From Bacillus gobiensis (GTDB taxonomy: Bacteria; Bacillota; Bacilli; Bacillales; Bacillaceae), in NCBI RefSeq assembly GCF_001278705.1, contig NZ_CP012600.1, positions 2,418,190-2,482,189 of the forward strand: a stretch of 64,000 nt of DNA. Direction: 5' to 3'. Both the position numbers and the translations under genes were made by a program. Of the stretch, positions 10,173-20,098 are shown piece after piece. How positions within the stretch are numbered: position 1 is the stretch's first letter; each line of letters opens with the position of its first letter. The notes under the pieces are model-generated. The model had not been told where the DNA came from. It searched no databases and saw only the letters and a list, made by a program, of their open reading frames with translations.

Positions 10173-11144
10173 TTGACAAGAAAAGCAATTGTATTATCCC
10201 TAATTTTTTTGCTCATCTCTCCAATAGCTGAAGCCGCCAGCGAGTCAACTGAAAAAACACGGATGGAGCTCTATCAAAAGACAGAAGCTGTGACAAACAT
10301 TCCTTGGTACGTGCTTGCTGCGATTGACCAATATGAAACGAATATACGTAATAATCGCAAAGACCTTCCGGATTCCACCGGCCCTATCGGAATTTATATT
10401 CCTGAAGAAATATGGAGTGGACCGGAAAATCCCGATCCTAAAGATGTCCACCCTTTAAGTATTAAAGTTTTTGATGGAATTGGAATGGATGGAAACGGTG
10501 ACGGATTAGCTGATCAAAGCGATGAAGAAGATGTGTTATTTACAGTTGGGCAATATTTACGCAAGTACGGAACCGATCTTGAAAACATTCGGATTGGCCT
10601 ATGGGAATATTATCATCGCGATCAGACCGTCGGAATCATTACTGGCTTTATTAAGCTATTTAAGAAGTACGGGCACATTGAACTGGGCGAACATGCATTT
10701 CCGCTGCCCGTTCGAACTGATTACAGCTACAGAAGTACATGGGGATCTGCACGAGGCTTTGGCGGCAGACGCATACACGAAGGAACGGATCTATTCGCTC
10801 ATTACGGCCTCCCTGTCCGATCAACGTGCTTTGGCATCGTCGAAATGAAGGGTTGGAATCGATTTGGAGGATGGAGAATCGGAATCCGTGACATTAATAA
10901 TACGTACCACTACTTTGCTCATTTAAACGGCTTCACTAAAGGTTTAAAGGTCGGGCAAATTGTAGCTCCAGGCGAAGTAATCGGTTCAGTCGGCAGCTCC
11001 GGCTATGGTCCGCCAGGCACTTCCGGTAAGTTTCCGCCTCACCTGCATTACGGGATGTATAAGGACAATGGACGAACCGAATGGTCTTTTGATCCCTATC
11101 CTTATTTACGAGTATGGGAGCGAAAAGATCTTAAAAAAAAGTAA
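10173..11144 (+). CDS. lytH: LytH, M23 L-Ala-D-Glu peptidase of spore cortex
   Basis: A 323-residue exported metallopeptidase. A signal peptide (residues 1 to about 22, ending AEA-AS) is followed by a helical domain and a LytM/M23 domain with zinc ligands His202 and Asp206 (RIHEGTD) and the HxH pair His290/His292 (PHLHYG). In B. subtilis LytH trims cortex peptide side chains to L-alanine during sporulation under sigma-K. Here it is divergent from lipA, as in that species. The TTG start is nine bases after GAAAGGAG. The stop codon lies inside its terminator stem. No convincing sigma-K promoter was read. Confidence 0.92.
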   Translation: MTRKAIVLSLIFLLISPIAEAASESTEKTRMELYQKTEAVTNIPWYVLAAIDQYETNIRNNRKDLPDSTGPIGIYIPEEIWSGPENPDPKDVHPLSIKVFDGIGMDGNGDGLADQSDEEDVLFTVGQYLRKYGTDLENIRIGLWEYYHRDQTVGIITGFIKLFKKYGHIELGEHAFPLPVRTDYSYRSTWGSARGFGGRRIHEGTDLFAHYGLPVRSTCFGIVEMKGWNRFGGWRIGIRDINNTYHYFAHLNGFTKGLKVGQIVAPGEVIGSVGSSGYGPPGTSGKFPPHLHYGMYKDNGRTEWSFDPYPYLRVWERKDLKKK

Positions 11145-11173
11145 ACCGTTCGAATTAACGGTTTACTCTTTTA
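11141..11173 (+). terminator. lytH terminator
   Basis: GTAAACCG / CGGTTTAC stem followed by TCTTTTATT. The left arm contains the lytH stop. Confidence 0.75.
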
Positions 11174-11498
11174 TTAGGGTTTACTTATTTTTTTTACTTT
11201 TTACGACAGCGTTGGCAATGCTAGCCCCAAGTCAGTCCAAAAAAAGTAATAGCTCTGCGACTAAAGCAGAATATATCCGAAAGAAAAATAATTAAAAAGC
11301 TGAGCGATGAATAATCCGTATTTTTTTACTAAGTTTGTCCATAAAATTATCAAACACAATATAGTCTAAAAATGATTATAGCCTCTAGAATGCGAAGTTG
11401 AAAAAACTTTTCTGAATCCTAGATAATTGGAAAAGTAAAAAATATCCTCCTTATTTATGATATCATGTAATAGAAAACAACTAGGAGGTAGCTCACGC
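11174..11498 (+). other. Intergenic stretch with an unsupported small hydrophobic reading frame
   Basis: Between the lytH terminator and the DUF4064 gene, where B. subtilis has yunB. A frame ending at 11295 reads as a hydrophobic stretch (VYLFFLLFTTALAML) and then a basic tail (KAEYIRKKNN), like a small membrane peptide. It has no ATG, GTG or TTG at a sensible place and no ribosome site, so I do not call it a gene. Just before 11499 is an extended -10-like TATGATATCAT. Confidence 0.4.
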
Positions 11499-11855
11499 TT
11501 GAACAGGTCAACCGAATTTATCTTATCCTTAATCGCTAGTATTTTATTGGTTTTATGCTTGATCTTGACTGTTTTCATTTTACTTTTCTTCGGAACGGTT
11601 GCGGAAGGTGATGCGAATGCGGCTTTTTGGTTTATTGTACTTCTAATTTCGATTTTCTTAAATGCCCCGTTGATTATTTTAGTTTGGGTCGGGACATTTT
11701 TCCTGAAGAAAGACAGTTTAGGCTGGGGCATCTTTATTTTGGTCATGGGGATTTTGTACTCACTTTCATTCTATTTTGTGCCAGGGATCTTATTGCTTAT
11801 AGCAGGGATCATGATGCTCTCTAGAAAAAACCACTCGCTAGAAAAGAGTATATGA
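11499..11855 (+). CDS. DUF4064-type small membrane protein
   Basis: A 118-residue hydrophobic protein with four predicted membrane segments (about residues 7-33, 40-66, 72-90 and 92-108) and a short basic tail. The pattern resembles DUF4064 proteins of Bacillus; the function is unknown. The start is the TTG at 11499, eleven bases after AGGAGG; an upstream in-frame ATG at 11457 lies before the ribosome site. It takes the place that yunB has in B. subtilis and is not related to YunB in any way I can see. Confidence 0.75.
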   Translation: MNRSTEFILSLIASILLVLCLILTVFILLFFGTVAEGDANAAFWFIVLLISIFLNAPLIILVWVGTFFLKKDSLGWGIFILVMGILYSLSFYFVPGILLLIAGIMMLSRKNHSLEKSI

Positions 11856-11881
11856 CAATTGCCATGTTTAAAAAAATACAT

Positions 11882-11907
11882 AAGAAAACCCCTGATTAAA
11901 GGGGTTT
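11882..11907 (-). terminator. yunC terminator
   Basis: AAACCCCT / AGGGGTTT stem with a T-rich run on the minus strand, overlapping the yunC stop. Confidence 0.75.
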
Positions 11908-12207
11908 AGCCATTTTTAATAATGCTTCTCTTCCGCTCATACCAGGGTGAATCCCCAGCGATTCCGCTTCATATGTGATAGATTCGAGCGGCGCCTCAAG
12001 CAGCTGTTCAATTGTCCGGACACCTACAGCTCTCCCGGCTATTATTTTCCGATCCTTTAATTTTTCATTTAATAAAGCAACATCGAGCGCGCCACACATA
12101 ATGTAGCCATTCTCATTGGTCACAGCCATGAAGTTTGTTTTTGGAAGCTTTACAGTTATAGCAGTAAAAGGATAATCACCAATCATCAACGGTGTTAATG
12201 TTACCAT
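11896..12207 (-). CDS. yunC: YunC family protein (DUF1805)
   Basis: A 103-residue DUF1805 protein, conserved in firmicutes and archaea, of unknown function. It shows typical segments CGALDVALLNEKL, KIIAGRAVGVRTIEQLL and the C-terminal GIHPGMSGREAL. The start ATG is nine bases after GGGAGG. It follows yunD on the same strand with a gap of 70 bases. Confidence 0.88.
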   Translation of the reverse strand: MVTLTPLMIGDYPFTAITVKLPKTNFMAVTNENGYIMCGALDVALLNEKLKDRKIIAGRAVGVRTIEQLLEAPLESITYEAESLGIHPGMSGREALLKMAKPL

Positions 12208-12277
12208 TTAAGAAATCCTCCCTTCCCCATCAATTTATGATAGAAAGAAGGACTTGTTGTATAGGCCGAAGCGGAAA

Positions 12278-13669
12278 TTACGCTTTACTGAGCTTCCATG
12301 CCAAAAGGTCACGCAAAAATTCCGGCATAAAATAGATTTTATTCGTTGCATTTCGAATCGAAGGAAAAAAAGAGCCTAACGTAAACATATCGATTGTACC
12401 AACGGAATATACTCGATCGGGCACGAGCGGTTCTTGATTAATCAATATGCTCTTCACATGCACCAATCCGTCTTGCAAACGCTCCGTCTCCAATTCGATA
12501 CCGGAATACATCATTTTCCCCATCACTTCCCCGCGAAAGCCGAGCCCTTTAATTTGGAACTGCTCCATTTGATCCGTTGCCGCATGAAGAATAATTTCCT
12601 TTAGCTCGTCCCCTTCAAGAAAAACCTTTATGGGATTAATCGGATGCGGACAAATGCTGTGCAAATCCTTTCTCGTAACAGATCCTTTTTCGAGAGACTG
12701 GAGAATAACTCCGGAGTTCACCATGCCGATCTCAGTTCCGCACCATTCCCTCAAAGCTTCTGCAAGCAGTTTAGGCAAAGAAGATGAATAGAACCAGTTG
12801 ACCTCTAAGGTCGAAGAAATCGTGGCTACCTCCTGATTCAGGATTTCGCTTGCTTTTTTTTCTTCCTTCTGCAGAAAGTCCTTTGCCCTGATTGAGCTTT
12901 CTGTTAAATCTTCTACCTTTTGAACACTTGCTTTTTTGCCGTGTATTGTTTTCGTTTCAGAATCCAGTTGAAGCTCAATATGTCCAACAAAGTGCCCGTA
13001 TTTTTCTGCACATCCCAAAAGAACCCCGTTTTCGTATTGACCATTTTCGAGCAAATGATGGGTATGAGAGCCAAGAATCACATCGATTTCAGGAAACCGT
13101 TTTGCGGCCAGAATGTCATCAGAAATGCCAAGGTGGGAAAGAAGCACAATAATATCAGCTTGCTCCCTCACTTCATTTATGACTTCTGAAATGCTTTCAA
13201 ACGGATCCGTTATCTTCCAATCGAGAACTTCATACACATCGTAATAGGATACTGTAACACCAAGAATGGCAAGCTTCATATTATTTTTCAGCGTCTTAAT
13301 ATAGTAAGGCATCAACCAATCGGGTCTCTTACCGTTTAAATCATACAGATTCGATAATACGATTGGAAATTTTGCATCAGCATACAATGTGTCGAGTTTT
13401 TCGTGCGGTAGTGTAATCCCTTCATTATTTCCGATTGTCGCACCGTCACAGCATATATCATTCAAAAGCTCAATATTTGCTTTTCCAAAGGTTGCTTCTG
13501 AAATCATGTGAAAACGATCTACGTGGTCACCGATATCAAAAACCAATGACTCTTCCTTCTTTTTCTGCAGCTCGTTACGTTTCGTTTCAATATATTGCGC
13601 GATTTTTGGCCAGTTTTCAAAATGGCTATGCAAATCATTTGTATGAAATAAGTGAAGAGTCTCTCTCAT
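12278..13669 (-). CDS. yunD: YunD, metallophosphoesterase / 5'-nucleotidase family
   Basis: A 463-residue protein with an N-terminal calcineurin-like phosphoesterase domain and a C-terminal 5'-nucleotidase substrate domain. Metal-binding motifs are Asp12/His14 (HTNDLHSH), DIGDHVDR, GNNEG and GSHTHH. No signal peptide is visible, so it probably acts in the cytosol, as for the UshA-like YunD of B. subtilis. Likely reaction is hydrolysis of nucleotides or other phosphate esters. It is followed by yunC and preceded by yunE, all leftward. Confidence 0.88.
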   Translation of the reverse strand: MRETLHLFHTNDLHSHFENWPKIAQYIETKRNELQKKKEESLVFDIGDHVDRFHMISEATFGKANIELLNDICCDGATIGNNEGITLPHEKLDTLYADAKFPIVLSNLYDLNGKRPDWLMPYYIKTLKNNMKLAILGVTVSYYDVYEVLDWKITDPFESISEVINEVREQADIIVLLSHLGISDDILAAKRFPEIDVILGSHTHHLLENGQYENGVLLGCAEKYGHFVGHIELQLDSETKTIHGKKASVQKVEDLTESSIRAKDFLQKEEKKASEILNQEVATISSTLEVNWFYSSSLPKLLAEALREWCGTEIGMVNSGVILQSLEKGSVTRKDLHSICPHPINPIKVFLEGDELKEIILHAATDQMEQFQIKGLGFRGEVMGKMMYSGIELETERLQDGLVHVKSILINQEPLVPDRVYSVGTIDMFTLGSFFPSIRNATNKIYFMPEFLRDLLAWKLSKA

Positions 13670-13691
13670 ATCTCCTTCTCCTTGTAAAGAA

Positions 13692-14513
13692 CTAAAAAAT
13701 CGCTTGAAAGATCATGCGCAGCCCGATAATGACCAAAACCCATCTCATCATAATGACAAGAATATCGTTTTTAAGCGCCCTGTTAATATACGCACCAAGT
13801 TTGCCGCCATACCATGCACCCGGGACTAAACAAAGAGCAAAAAGCCAATTGACATGTCCTGAAGCAATATGAGCGATAGATCCGGTGATAGATGATAAAA
13901 AAATAATAAACATGGAAGTGGCTATAGCTACCCTCGGCGGAAACATAAAAAGCAGTATCATCGCAGGCACCATTAATGACCCGCCGCCAATTCCAAATAA
14001 CCCGCCAAGAAAGCCAACAACTAGAGCAATGCTGATTCCGATCCAAACACGATAGGAATAAGTATATACAGTCCCATCATTCTCCTGAAACGCCCGGATC
14101 ATTCCGACATGTTTTTTTTCAGCGGATCTTTGATTTCTTTTCAGCATCAACGATAGCGAGATGGCAATCATAAAAATGCCGAACCATAAGGAAAACGAAT
14201 CTGTATGAAATCCTTTAGAAACATACGCCCCTGCTACGCTTCCTGTACCAGATCCGATAAAAAAAATCAGCCCGCTTTTGTAATCAACAAGTTTATATTT
14301 CATATATGATAAAGTAGAAGAAAGGCCGGTAAAAATAATAACAAACAACGATGTTCCGATGGCAATCTGAGGGGTCACATCGTGAAAAGCTGGTACGATT
14401 TCTGCCAAATAAGTCAAAGCTGGGACAATCAGAATTCCCCCTCCGAGCCCCACCAGGCTTCCAATCATACCTGCCAATACCCCAAGGATAAGCATAATGA
14501 TTATTACAATCAT
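13692..14513 (-). CDS. yunE: TauE/SafE family anion permease YunE
   Basis: A 273-residue integral membrane protein with about eight segments and the duplicated TauE/SafE signature (GxLVGLGGGILIVPAL near the N-terminus, GGLFGIGGGSLMVPAM in the second half). The family exports or imports sulfite and other sulfur anions; the specific substrate is not determined. The start ATG follows AGAGGT. It is closely spaced with yunF (16 bases) and yunD (22 bases), which suggests an operon. Confidence 0.9.
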   Translation of the reverse strand: MIVIIIMLILGVLAGMIGSLVGLGGGILIVPALTYLAEIVPAFHDVTPQIAIGTSLFVIIFTGLSSTLSYMKYKLVDYKSGLIFFIGSGTGSVAGAYVSKGFHTDSFSLWFGIFMIAISLSLMLKRNQRSAEKKHVGMIRAFQENDGTVYTYSYRVWIGISIALVVGFLGGLFGIGGGSLMVPAMILLFMFPPRVAIATSMFIIFLSSITGSIAHIASGHVNWLFALCLVPGAWYGGKLGAYINRALKNDILVIMMRWVLVIIGLRMIFQAIF

Positions 14514-14529
14514 GAAATACCTCTTCTCT

Positions 14530-15381
14530 TTAGCTGAAAAAATCTAGCTGTCTCGGGGCTAAACCCTCATAATTCAGATTTAAAAGGGTAATCATTTCTT
14601 TTCCGTTATCTGCTGCATCTCCGCCAGAATTGTTGTTAAAAATAACATATATGTCGCGAGTTTGTCTTTGCAAGGCTTCCAGCTTCTTTTTCCATTCAGT
14701 GAGCTCATTCTTATTGTACCTGTACAAATACCGAACCTCCCGCCAGTTTTCTCCTGAAGCGGGTTTTTTCCAGCCTTCTATATTACGTCCATGGAACCGA
14801 ACGAGCGTTTTTAATTGTGAAGTCGCCTCCAATACTGCAGGCACGCTTCCAACACCTGCTTGCGGCTCATCACATATGCTATGGATCCATTCTTCTTTTT
14901 TCATAAAATCCAGCGTTCTTTTCAAAAATGAAGGGGAAAACCAAGACTGATGCCGGAATTCAAGAGCACAAGGCATATCACCCATTTGTTCCCTGCACCA
15001 TCTTAAATAAGCAACATTATCTTTCGTGCAATCAAACCATGGAGGAAATTGAAAAAGGACCATCGCCAGCTTACCAGCATTTATGTAAGGAACGATCGAT
15101 TTCTTAAAATGATCAAACATTTCTTCCTTTGACTCGTAAGGGATTTCTCCTCTTTGATGACCAGTCATTCCCTGATAGGCTTTTATTATAAATTGAAAGG
15201 AATCAGGTGTATCTTTTATCCATTTTACACTATTTCTCTCCGGCGGAATGGCATAAAAGCTTGAATCAAGTTCAACGATAGGGAAATTGGCGGAATAATG
15301 AGCCAGTTTGTTTTTACTGTTAAGTCTCGCGGGATAAATGCTATCGTGATCTCCCCAGCCTGACAAGCCTATGTAAATCAA
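14530..15381 (-). CDS. yunF: DUF72 family protein YunF
   Basis: A 283-residue DUF72 protein with a predicted TIM-barrel fold related to endonuclease IV; function unknown. Typical segments are GLSGWGDHDSIYP at the start, ELDSSFYAIP, FQFPPWF, EFRHQSWF and the C-terminal YVIFNNNSGGDAADNG. The start is TTG, after AGAGGTGATACAGA. First gene of the leftward yunF-yunE-yunD-yunC set, with the 52-bp repeat array immediately upstream. Confidence 0.88.
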   Translation of the reverse strand: MIYIGLSGWGDHDSIYPARLNSKNKLAHYSANFPIVELDSSFYAIPPERNSVKWIKDTPDSFQFIIKAYQGMTGHQRGEIPYESKEEMFDHFKKSIVPYINAGKLAMVLFQFPPWFDCTKDNVAYLRWCREQMGDMPCALEFRHQSWFSPSFLKRTLDFMKKEEWIHSICDEPQAGVGSVPAVLEATSQLKTLVRFHGRNIEGWKKPASGENWREVRYLYRYNKNELTEWKKKLEALQRQTRDIYVIFNNNSGGDAADNGKEMITLLNLNYEGLAPRQLDFFS

Positions 15382-15489
15382 TCTGTATCACCTCTAAACT
15401 TAGTTTATCATACGATTTTCTAAGAATCTTCTAATAAGGATAAAGGTACAGCTCGAAATTTCATGCTTATCATAGCTTGTCCAATTTTC

Positions 15490-16075
15490 GAATTTTCTGG
15501 TTGTGAAGGACAAAAAATGGCGCAAATGAGACAGAGGAACATCTTTCATTTCGGAATGTGAAGGACAGAATGGCGCAAGGGAAACAGAAATATGTCCTTC
15601 ATTCGGGTTATGAAGGACAGAATGAAGTAAAAGTGCTGGAGAAATGTCCTTCATACCGGTCACGAAGGACAAAATGACGCAAGGGAAACAGAAATATGTC
15701 CTTCATCCGGGTTGTGAAGGACGAAATGGCGCAAGTGATACAAAAAAATGTCCTTCATTCGGGTTATGAAGGACAGAATGGCGTAAGTGAGGCAGAGAAA
15801 TGTCCTTCATTCGGGTTATGAAGGACAATATGACGCAAGTGAGGCAGAGAAATGTCCTTCATCCGGGTTGTGAAGGACGAAATGGCGCAAGTGATACAAA
15901 AAAATGTCCTTCATTCAGGTTATGAAGGACAGAATAACGCAAGTGAGGCAGAGAAATGTCCTTCATTCGGGTTATGAAGGACAAAATGGCGCAAGTGATA
16001 CAGAAATATGTCCTTCATCCGGGTTGTGAAGGACATCATGAAGTAAGAGTGCCGGAGAAATGTCCTTCATAACCC
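15490..16075. repeat. Tandem array of about 11 units, period 52 bp, each with an inverted repeat
   Basis: GAAGGAC recurs at 15505, 15560, 15612, 15664, 15716, 15768, 15820, 15872, 15924, 15976 and 16028: after the first step every spacing is exactly 52. Each unit holds an inverted repeat TGTCCTTCA ... TGAAGGACA with a loop of about six bases (often TTCGGGTT), joined by a linker such as GAATGGCGCAAGTGAGGCAGA. Units 5-7 and 8-10 match as triplets, so there is a 156-bp higher-order period. Since 52 is not a multiple of three the array is not coding. It lies upstream of yunF and just after the pucH stop. Confidence 0.95.
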
Positions 16076-16094
16076 CCACTGTTTGAAGGTTTGT

Positions 16095-17405
16095 TCAAGT
16101 CAGGTCGGAGTATACTAGCTTGCCTCTTGTAAATGTCGCATTAATTTTGCATGGAAACGAATGATCTTCATAGAGTGAGACTTTATGCTTTGCATACATG
16201 TTTTTCTTTGCCACAGTAAATTGTTGGTTCAGATCAACAATAGTAAGGTCTGCATCATATCCAGCTTTGATTTTTCCTTTTTTCTTCCCTAATCCGAAAC
16301 GGTCTGCAGGAGATTCCGCCGTCCAGTATGCGACCTTTTCTAACGGAATATTGTACTTAAGCGCCACCTCAATAACACTCAATAGCGTATATTGCCCGCC
16401 GCTGATCCCTCCCCATGACTGAAACATGTTTTCTTCGTTTTTCATTTCAGGAGGACACGGAGAATGATCAGAGGAAATCATATCAATTTTGCCTTCAATG
16501 AGTGCTGAAACCAATTCATCTCTGACTGGCTTTTCTCTAAGTGGTGGAGCACACTTTGCTCTTGACCCTATTGTTTTTAGATCATCATGGGTAAACAGAA
16601 GGTAATGAGGACAGGTCTCAAGGGTGACATCCATTCCTTCCTCTTTTGCTCTCGTAATTGCCTCAACGGCTCGTCCACTGCTGATGTGGACAAAATGCAG
16701 CAGGCAGCCGCTTAGCTTAGCAAACTGAATAGCTCGTTCAACCGCTTCTACCTCTGCTTCCACTGGTCTCGAGGCAGCATAGGCATCCGCAGATACATCA
16801 CCCTTCTTTTCAAAAATCGACTGCATGACACGGGTGATCACATTGCTTTCTGAATGGAGAGCTAGTATTTTATTATGCTTGGCGATTTCCATCATGCCTA
16901 GCAAAAGCGTCTCATCATCAACCGCTTCGAATTCCTTGTTCCCGGATTCAGAAAGAAACGCTTTAAAGCCGATCACTCCAGCTTCGGCAAGCCCTGCAAT
17001 TTCTTCAAAGTTTCCAGGCACAAGTCCTCCCCACAAAGCAAAATCAACAACCGATTTTTCGTTAGCGATTTTCTTTTTTTCTTCATAGGCTTGCACAGAA
17101 GTCGTTGACGGGATTCCGTTTAAAGGCATATCAAAAAATGTTGTACAGCCTCCCGCAGCAAGCATCGCCGTTCCTGTTTCAAAACCTTCCCAATGCTCGC
17201 GGCCAGGTTCGTCAAGATGTACATGGCAGTCTACCGCCCCGGGAAAGACATAAAACCCTTCTGCTTTAAATACGTCTAAGCTGTCTTCTTCGGAAAGGGA
17301 GCCGATTTCAGCTATGACTCCATCATTAATTCCCACATCTGCAGAAATAACTCCATCTTGTGCAACAATCTGTGCTCCTTTAATTATTAGATCATAGGGC
17401 TTCAT
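16095..17405 (-). CDS. pucH: Allantoinase
   Basis: Opens the hydantoin ring of allantoin to give allantoate. A 436-residue amidohydrolase-superfamily enzyme with metal-binding HVH at residues 61-63 ([16 protein letters not shown]), a carboxylated-lysine type segment (GFKAFLS) and the late aspartate motif [10 protein letters not shown]. Last gene of pucF-pucG-pucH: only two bases separate it from pucG. The start ATG follows GGGAGGGG. The organisation fits degradation of allantoin through allantoate to ureidoglycine. Confidence 0.95.
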   Translation of the reverse strand: MKPYDLIIKGAQIVAQDGVISADVGINDGVIAEIGSLSEEDSLDVFKAEGFYVFPGAVDCHVHLDEPGREHWEGFETGTAMLAAGGCTTFFDMPLNGIPSTTSVQAYEEKKKIANEKSVVDFALWGGLVPGNFEEIAGLAEAGVIGFKAFLSESGNKEFEAVDDETLLLGMMEIAKHNKILALHSESNVITRVMQSIFEKKGDVSADAYAASRPVEAEVEAVERAIQFAKLSGCLLHFVHISSGRAVEAITRAKEEGMDVTLETCPHYLLFTHDDLKTIGSRAKCAPPLREKPVRDELVSALIEGKIDMISSDHSPCPPEMKNEENMFQSWGGISGGQYTLLSVIEVALKYNIPLEKVAYWTAESPADRFGLGKKKGKIKAGYDADLTIVDLNQQFTVAKKNMYAKHKVSLYEDHSFPCKINATFTRGKLVYSDLT

Positions 17406-17407
17406 AG

Positions 17408-18640
17408 TTACCCCTCCCTTTTGTAAAAAGAAAGAACCGTTTGTATGGCATCTCCAGCTTTAATTGCTGCTCCATGATAAATTAACGCTGCCTCAAATGC
17501 GGCAAGGACAAAAAGAACATTTTTCTTCTGGCAGCTGTAGCCCATCGAACCGATACGCCAAATTTTCCCTTGAAGAGGCCCGAAAGAACTGGCAATCTCA
17601 ACGCCAAATTCAGATAGCATCAAGCTTCTGACCGAGTCTGCATCTATCCCTTCCGGAACTTTAATACAGGTGACTACCGGGAGCTTTTTCTCTCCTTCAA
17701 CAAATAGTTCGAGTCCCATCGCTTTTATTCCTGCTATAAGCGCCTCTTCATGAAGACGATGGCGTTTAAAACGATTTTCAAGTCCTTCCTCAAGAACAAG
17801 ACGAACGCCTTCGCGAAGCGCATAAAGCATTGTCGTAGCCTCTGTATGATGATTAAGCCGTCTTGGGCTCCAATAATCCATTAACTGGCTGATATCAAAA
17901 TAATTGCTCGAAATCGGAGAATGCTTTCTTTCATAGGCATGATCGCTTTCTGTCGCGATACCTTTCTCTACTTTTTTTCGAGAATTGATGACAGCTTCGA
18001 CTCTGTCATTAAAGGTTATCGGGGCCATTCCAGATGGAACGGACAGGCACTTTTGTGTTCCGCCAATTACAGCGTCCAGGCACCACTCGTCCGTTAATAC
18101 TTCTGTACCGCCAATTGTTGCGACCGCATCAACAATAAACAGGGCATCCAAAGCACGGCACGCGTGACCAATCTCTTTTAATGGCTGAATTGCACCTGTT
18201 GAGGTTTCCCCATGCACCATTGCGACAATTTTCGGTTGAACCTGTTTGATTTGCTCGATTACATCTTCGGGGTTAAATACGTCTCCCCACTCACATTCCA
18301 TGATGTGGATGTCTGCTCCGTATCTTTCGCAAATTTCGGTGAGAAGATACCCGAACCGTCCGTAAATCGGGATCAGCACCTTGTCACCTTTTTCAATTAC
18401 GCTGGACAAGACCGCTTCCAATCCGGACCTGGACGTCCCGTCAATCGGAAAAGCCCACTTATTTGAAGTCTGAAATACGCCTCTTAGCATGTCCATCGTT
18501 TCATTCATCATCTCGGTAAAAGCCGGATCAAATTGCCCCAATATCGGCGTGCTTAATGCACGTAATACTCTCGGATCCGCTTCTACCGGACCTGGCGTCA
18601 TAATTGTTCGTTTCGGTGCACAAAGCTCCTTATATGCCAT
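17408..18640 (-). CDS. pucG: (S)-ureidoglycine-glyoxylate aminotransferase
   Basis: PLP-dependent class V aminotransferase of 410 residues that converts ureidoglycine plus glyoxylate to oxalurate and glycine. The PLP lysine is Lys197 in [12 protein letters not shown]; the N-terminal [12 protein letters not shown] and [15 protein letters not shown] segments are typical of the AGXT-like family. The start ATG is preceded by AAAGGAG. It is 15 bases after pucF and two before pucH, one transcript. Confidence 0.94.
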   Translation of the reverse strand: MAYKELCAPKRTIMTPGPVEADPRVLRALSTPILGQFDPAFTEMMNETMDMLRGVFQTSNKWAFPIDGTSRSGLEAVLSSVIEKGDKVLIPIYGRFGYLLTEICERYGADIHIMECEWGDVFNPEDVIEQIKQVQPKIVAMVHGETSTGAIQPLKEIGHACRALDALFIVDAVATIGGTEVLTDEWCLDAVIGGTQKCLSVPSGMAPITFNDRVEAVINSRKKVEKGIATESDHAYERKHSPISSNYFDISQLMDYWSPRRLNHHTEATTMLYALREGVRLVLEEGLENRFKRHRLHEEALIAGIKAMGLELFVEGEKKLPVVTCIKVPEGIDADSVRSLMLSEFGVEIASSFGPLQGKIWRIGSMGYSCQKKNVLFVLAAFEAALIYHGAAIKAGDAIQTVLSFYKREG

Positions 18641-18655
18641 TCTTTATTCTCCTTT

Positions 18656-19906
18656 CTATTCATAGGCTAATTGATATAACGCGGATGTCAGCAGCTTGCA
18701 GCCAGACGTTAAATCCTCATTGTTCGTCCATTCCAACGGAGAATGGCTAATCCCTTTATGACTTGGAACAAATACGAGCATCGTCGGACAATAAGTACCG
18801 AATACCTGTGAATCATGCCCAGCCCCGCTTGTCATTTCTTGATAACTGATATTTAGAGCGTCCGCCTCTTCGGCAAACAGCTTTTTCAAGTCGGCATTCA
18901 ATGGAACAGGCTTCACATTCGTCCATTGGGAAACGGCCATTTTTACTTCTGACTGATTAGAAATACGTTCAAAGGCTGCAAATAAATCATGAGAAAATTT
19001 CTCCAGCAAATCTTCGTTATGATGCCTGATGTCAACCGTAAACTCTGCAGATTCAGCAATGACATTCGGAACATTCGGTTTTACGCTCATTTTCCCGGCT
19101 GTTGCCACAAGGTGCGGATCTGTTTTTTTCGCTTCCTTCGTCATGTAATAAATGCATTCTGACGCAGCGGCGAGAGCATCTTCCCGATTTTGCATCGGGG
19201 TCGTACCTGCATGATTGCTTGCTCCCTTTATTGTCACTGTATATCTTTTTTGGCCAACGATATCTGTAACCAATCCAATTGAATTCCCAGATCGTTCAAG
19301 AACATTCCCCTGTTCAATATGAAGCTCTAGAAAGCATGTAATATCATTTCGATACGGATCTGGATGCATTCTTTTACCAAAGCCGGCCTCGTGCATCGCG
19401 GCTTCCAGGCCTACACCTTCCGCGTCGCGGACAGGCGGTGTTTTTTTAAGGTCATGTACCCCGGTAATATTGCCGGAACCCCAAAAGGTCAGGGGAAATC
19501 TGCTGCCCTCTTCCTCACATAAGGAAACGACTTCAATCGTTTTTTTCGGAGGACCGTGATCGGAAAGAAGTTGTGAAACAGCCTGCAAACTCGCAACAAT
19601 TCCAAAAGCTCCGTCAAAACGCCCTCCATTCACGACAGAATCTACGTGAGAGCCGGTTAAAATGGTTGCTTGAGAATCTTCTGTTCCCTCAATTCTTCCA
19701 AACAGATTCCCCGCGTCATCAAAATATGCCTTAAGACCGTATGACTCCATCAATTCATAAAGAGCCAGCTGTGCATCCTGCCACTCCTTTGAATATAGCA
19801 ATCTGGTCACGCCGTTATCTTTTGTCTTTCCGTAGGAAGCGAGCCATGACAGCAATTGATCCAACTGTGGTTTATCTCCTCTTAATGTATCAGATGAGAA
19901 GCTCAT
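18656..19906 (-). CDS. pucF: Allantoate amidohydrolase
   Basis: Zinc/manganese hydrolase of the M20/ArgE-like family that releases ammonia and CO2 from allantoate to give ureidoglycine. Metal ligands His87, Asp89 (GSHVDSV) and Asp98 (GGRFDGAFG), plus the CEEEGSRFP glutamates, are present. I place the start at the ATG at 19906, nine bases after AAGGA (416 residues); the in-frame ATG at 19924 lies upstream of that site. First gene of pucF-pucG-pucH, divergent from pucR. Confidence 0.94.
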   Translation of the reverse strand: MSFSSDTLRGDKPQLDQLLSWLASYGKTKDNGVTRLLYSKEWQDAQLALYELMESYGLKAYFDDAGNLFGRIEGTEDSQATILTGSHVDSVVNGGRFDGAFGIVASLQAVSQLLSDHGPPKKTIEVVSLCEEEGSRFPLTFWGSGNITGVHDLKKTPPVRDAEGVGLEAAMHEAGFGKRMHPDPYRNDITCFLELHIEQGNVLERSGNSIGLVTDIVGQKRYTVTIKGASNHAGTTPMQNREDALAAASECIYYMTKEAKKTDPHLVATAGKMSVKPNVPNVIAESAEFTVDIRHHNEDLLEKFSHDLFAAFERISNQSEVKMAVSQWTNVKPVPLNADLKKLFAEEADALNISYQEMTSGAGHDSQVFGTYCPTMLVFVPSHKGISHSPLEWTNNEDLTSGCKLLTSALYQLAYE

Positions 19907-20031
19907 TTCCTCACTTCCTTTCATTTGTTGTTACATTATGTGACAACTTTATGTATTAGATTTAGTTTACTGTTAATATATAAAATAATCATTAGCAAAT
20001 TCGTTACTTTTTTTTATATTCATTGTTTATT

Positions 20032-20042
20032 TTAACTAAAAA
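20032..20042 (-). promoter_or_regulatory. Candidate PucR operator in the pucF/pucR intergenic region
   Basis: TTTTTAGTTAA on the minus strand. The same 11-mer is upstream of pucA at 29659. It agrees with the TTGGTTAA part of the PucR box known from B. subtilis except for one G to A change. With such AT-rich sequence, chance is possible. Confidence 0.35.
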
Positions 20043-20098
20043 GATGAAAATTATGAGATTCGTATGTTACTTCTTAGAACATAGAAAAGGAGAACGAG

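Noticed and set aside
15400..15672. A 90-codon frame on the minus strand across the repeat array
   Set aside because: The frame is open only because of the repeats. The 52-bp period is not a multiple of three and no ribosome site is present.
15490..16075. CRISPR array
   Set aside because: The units are nearly the same along their whole length, with no unique spacers, and no cas genes are near.
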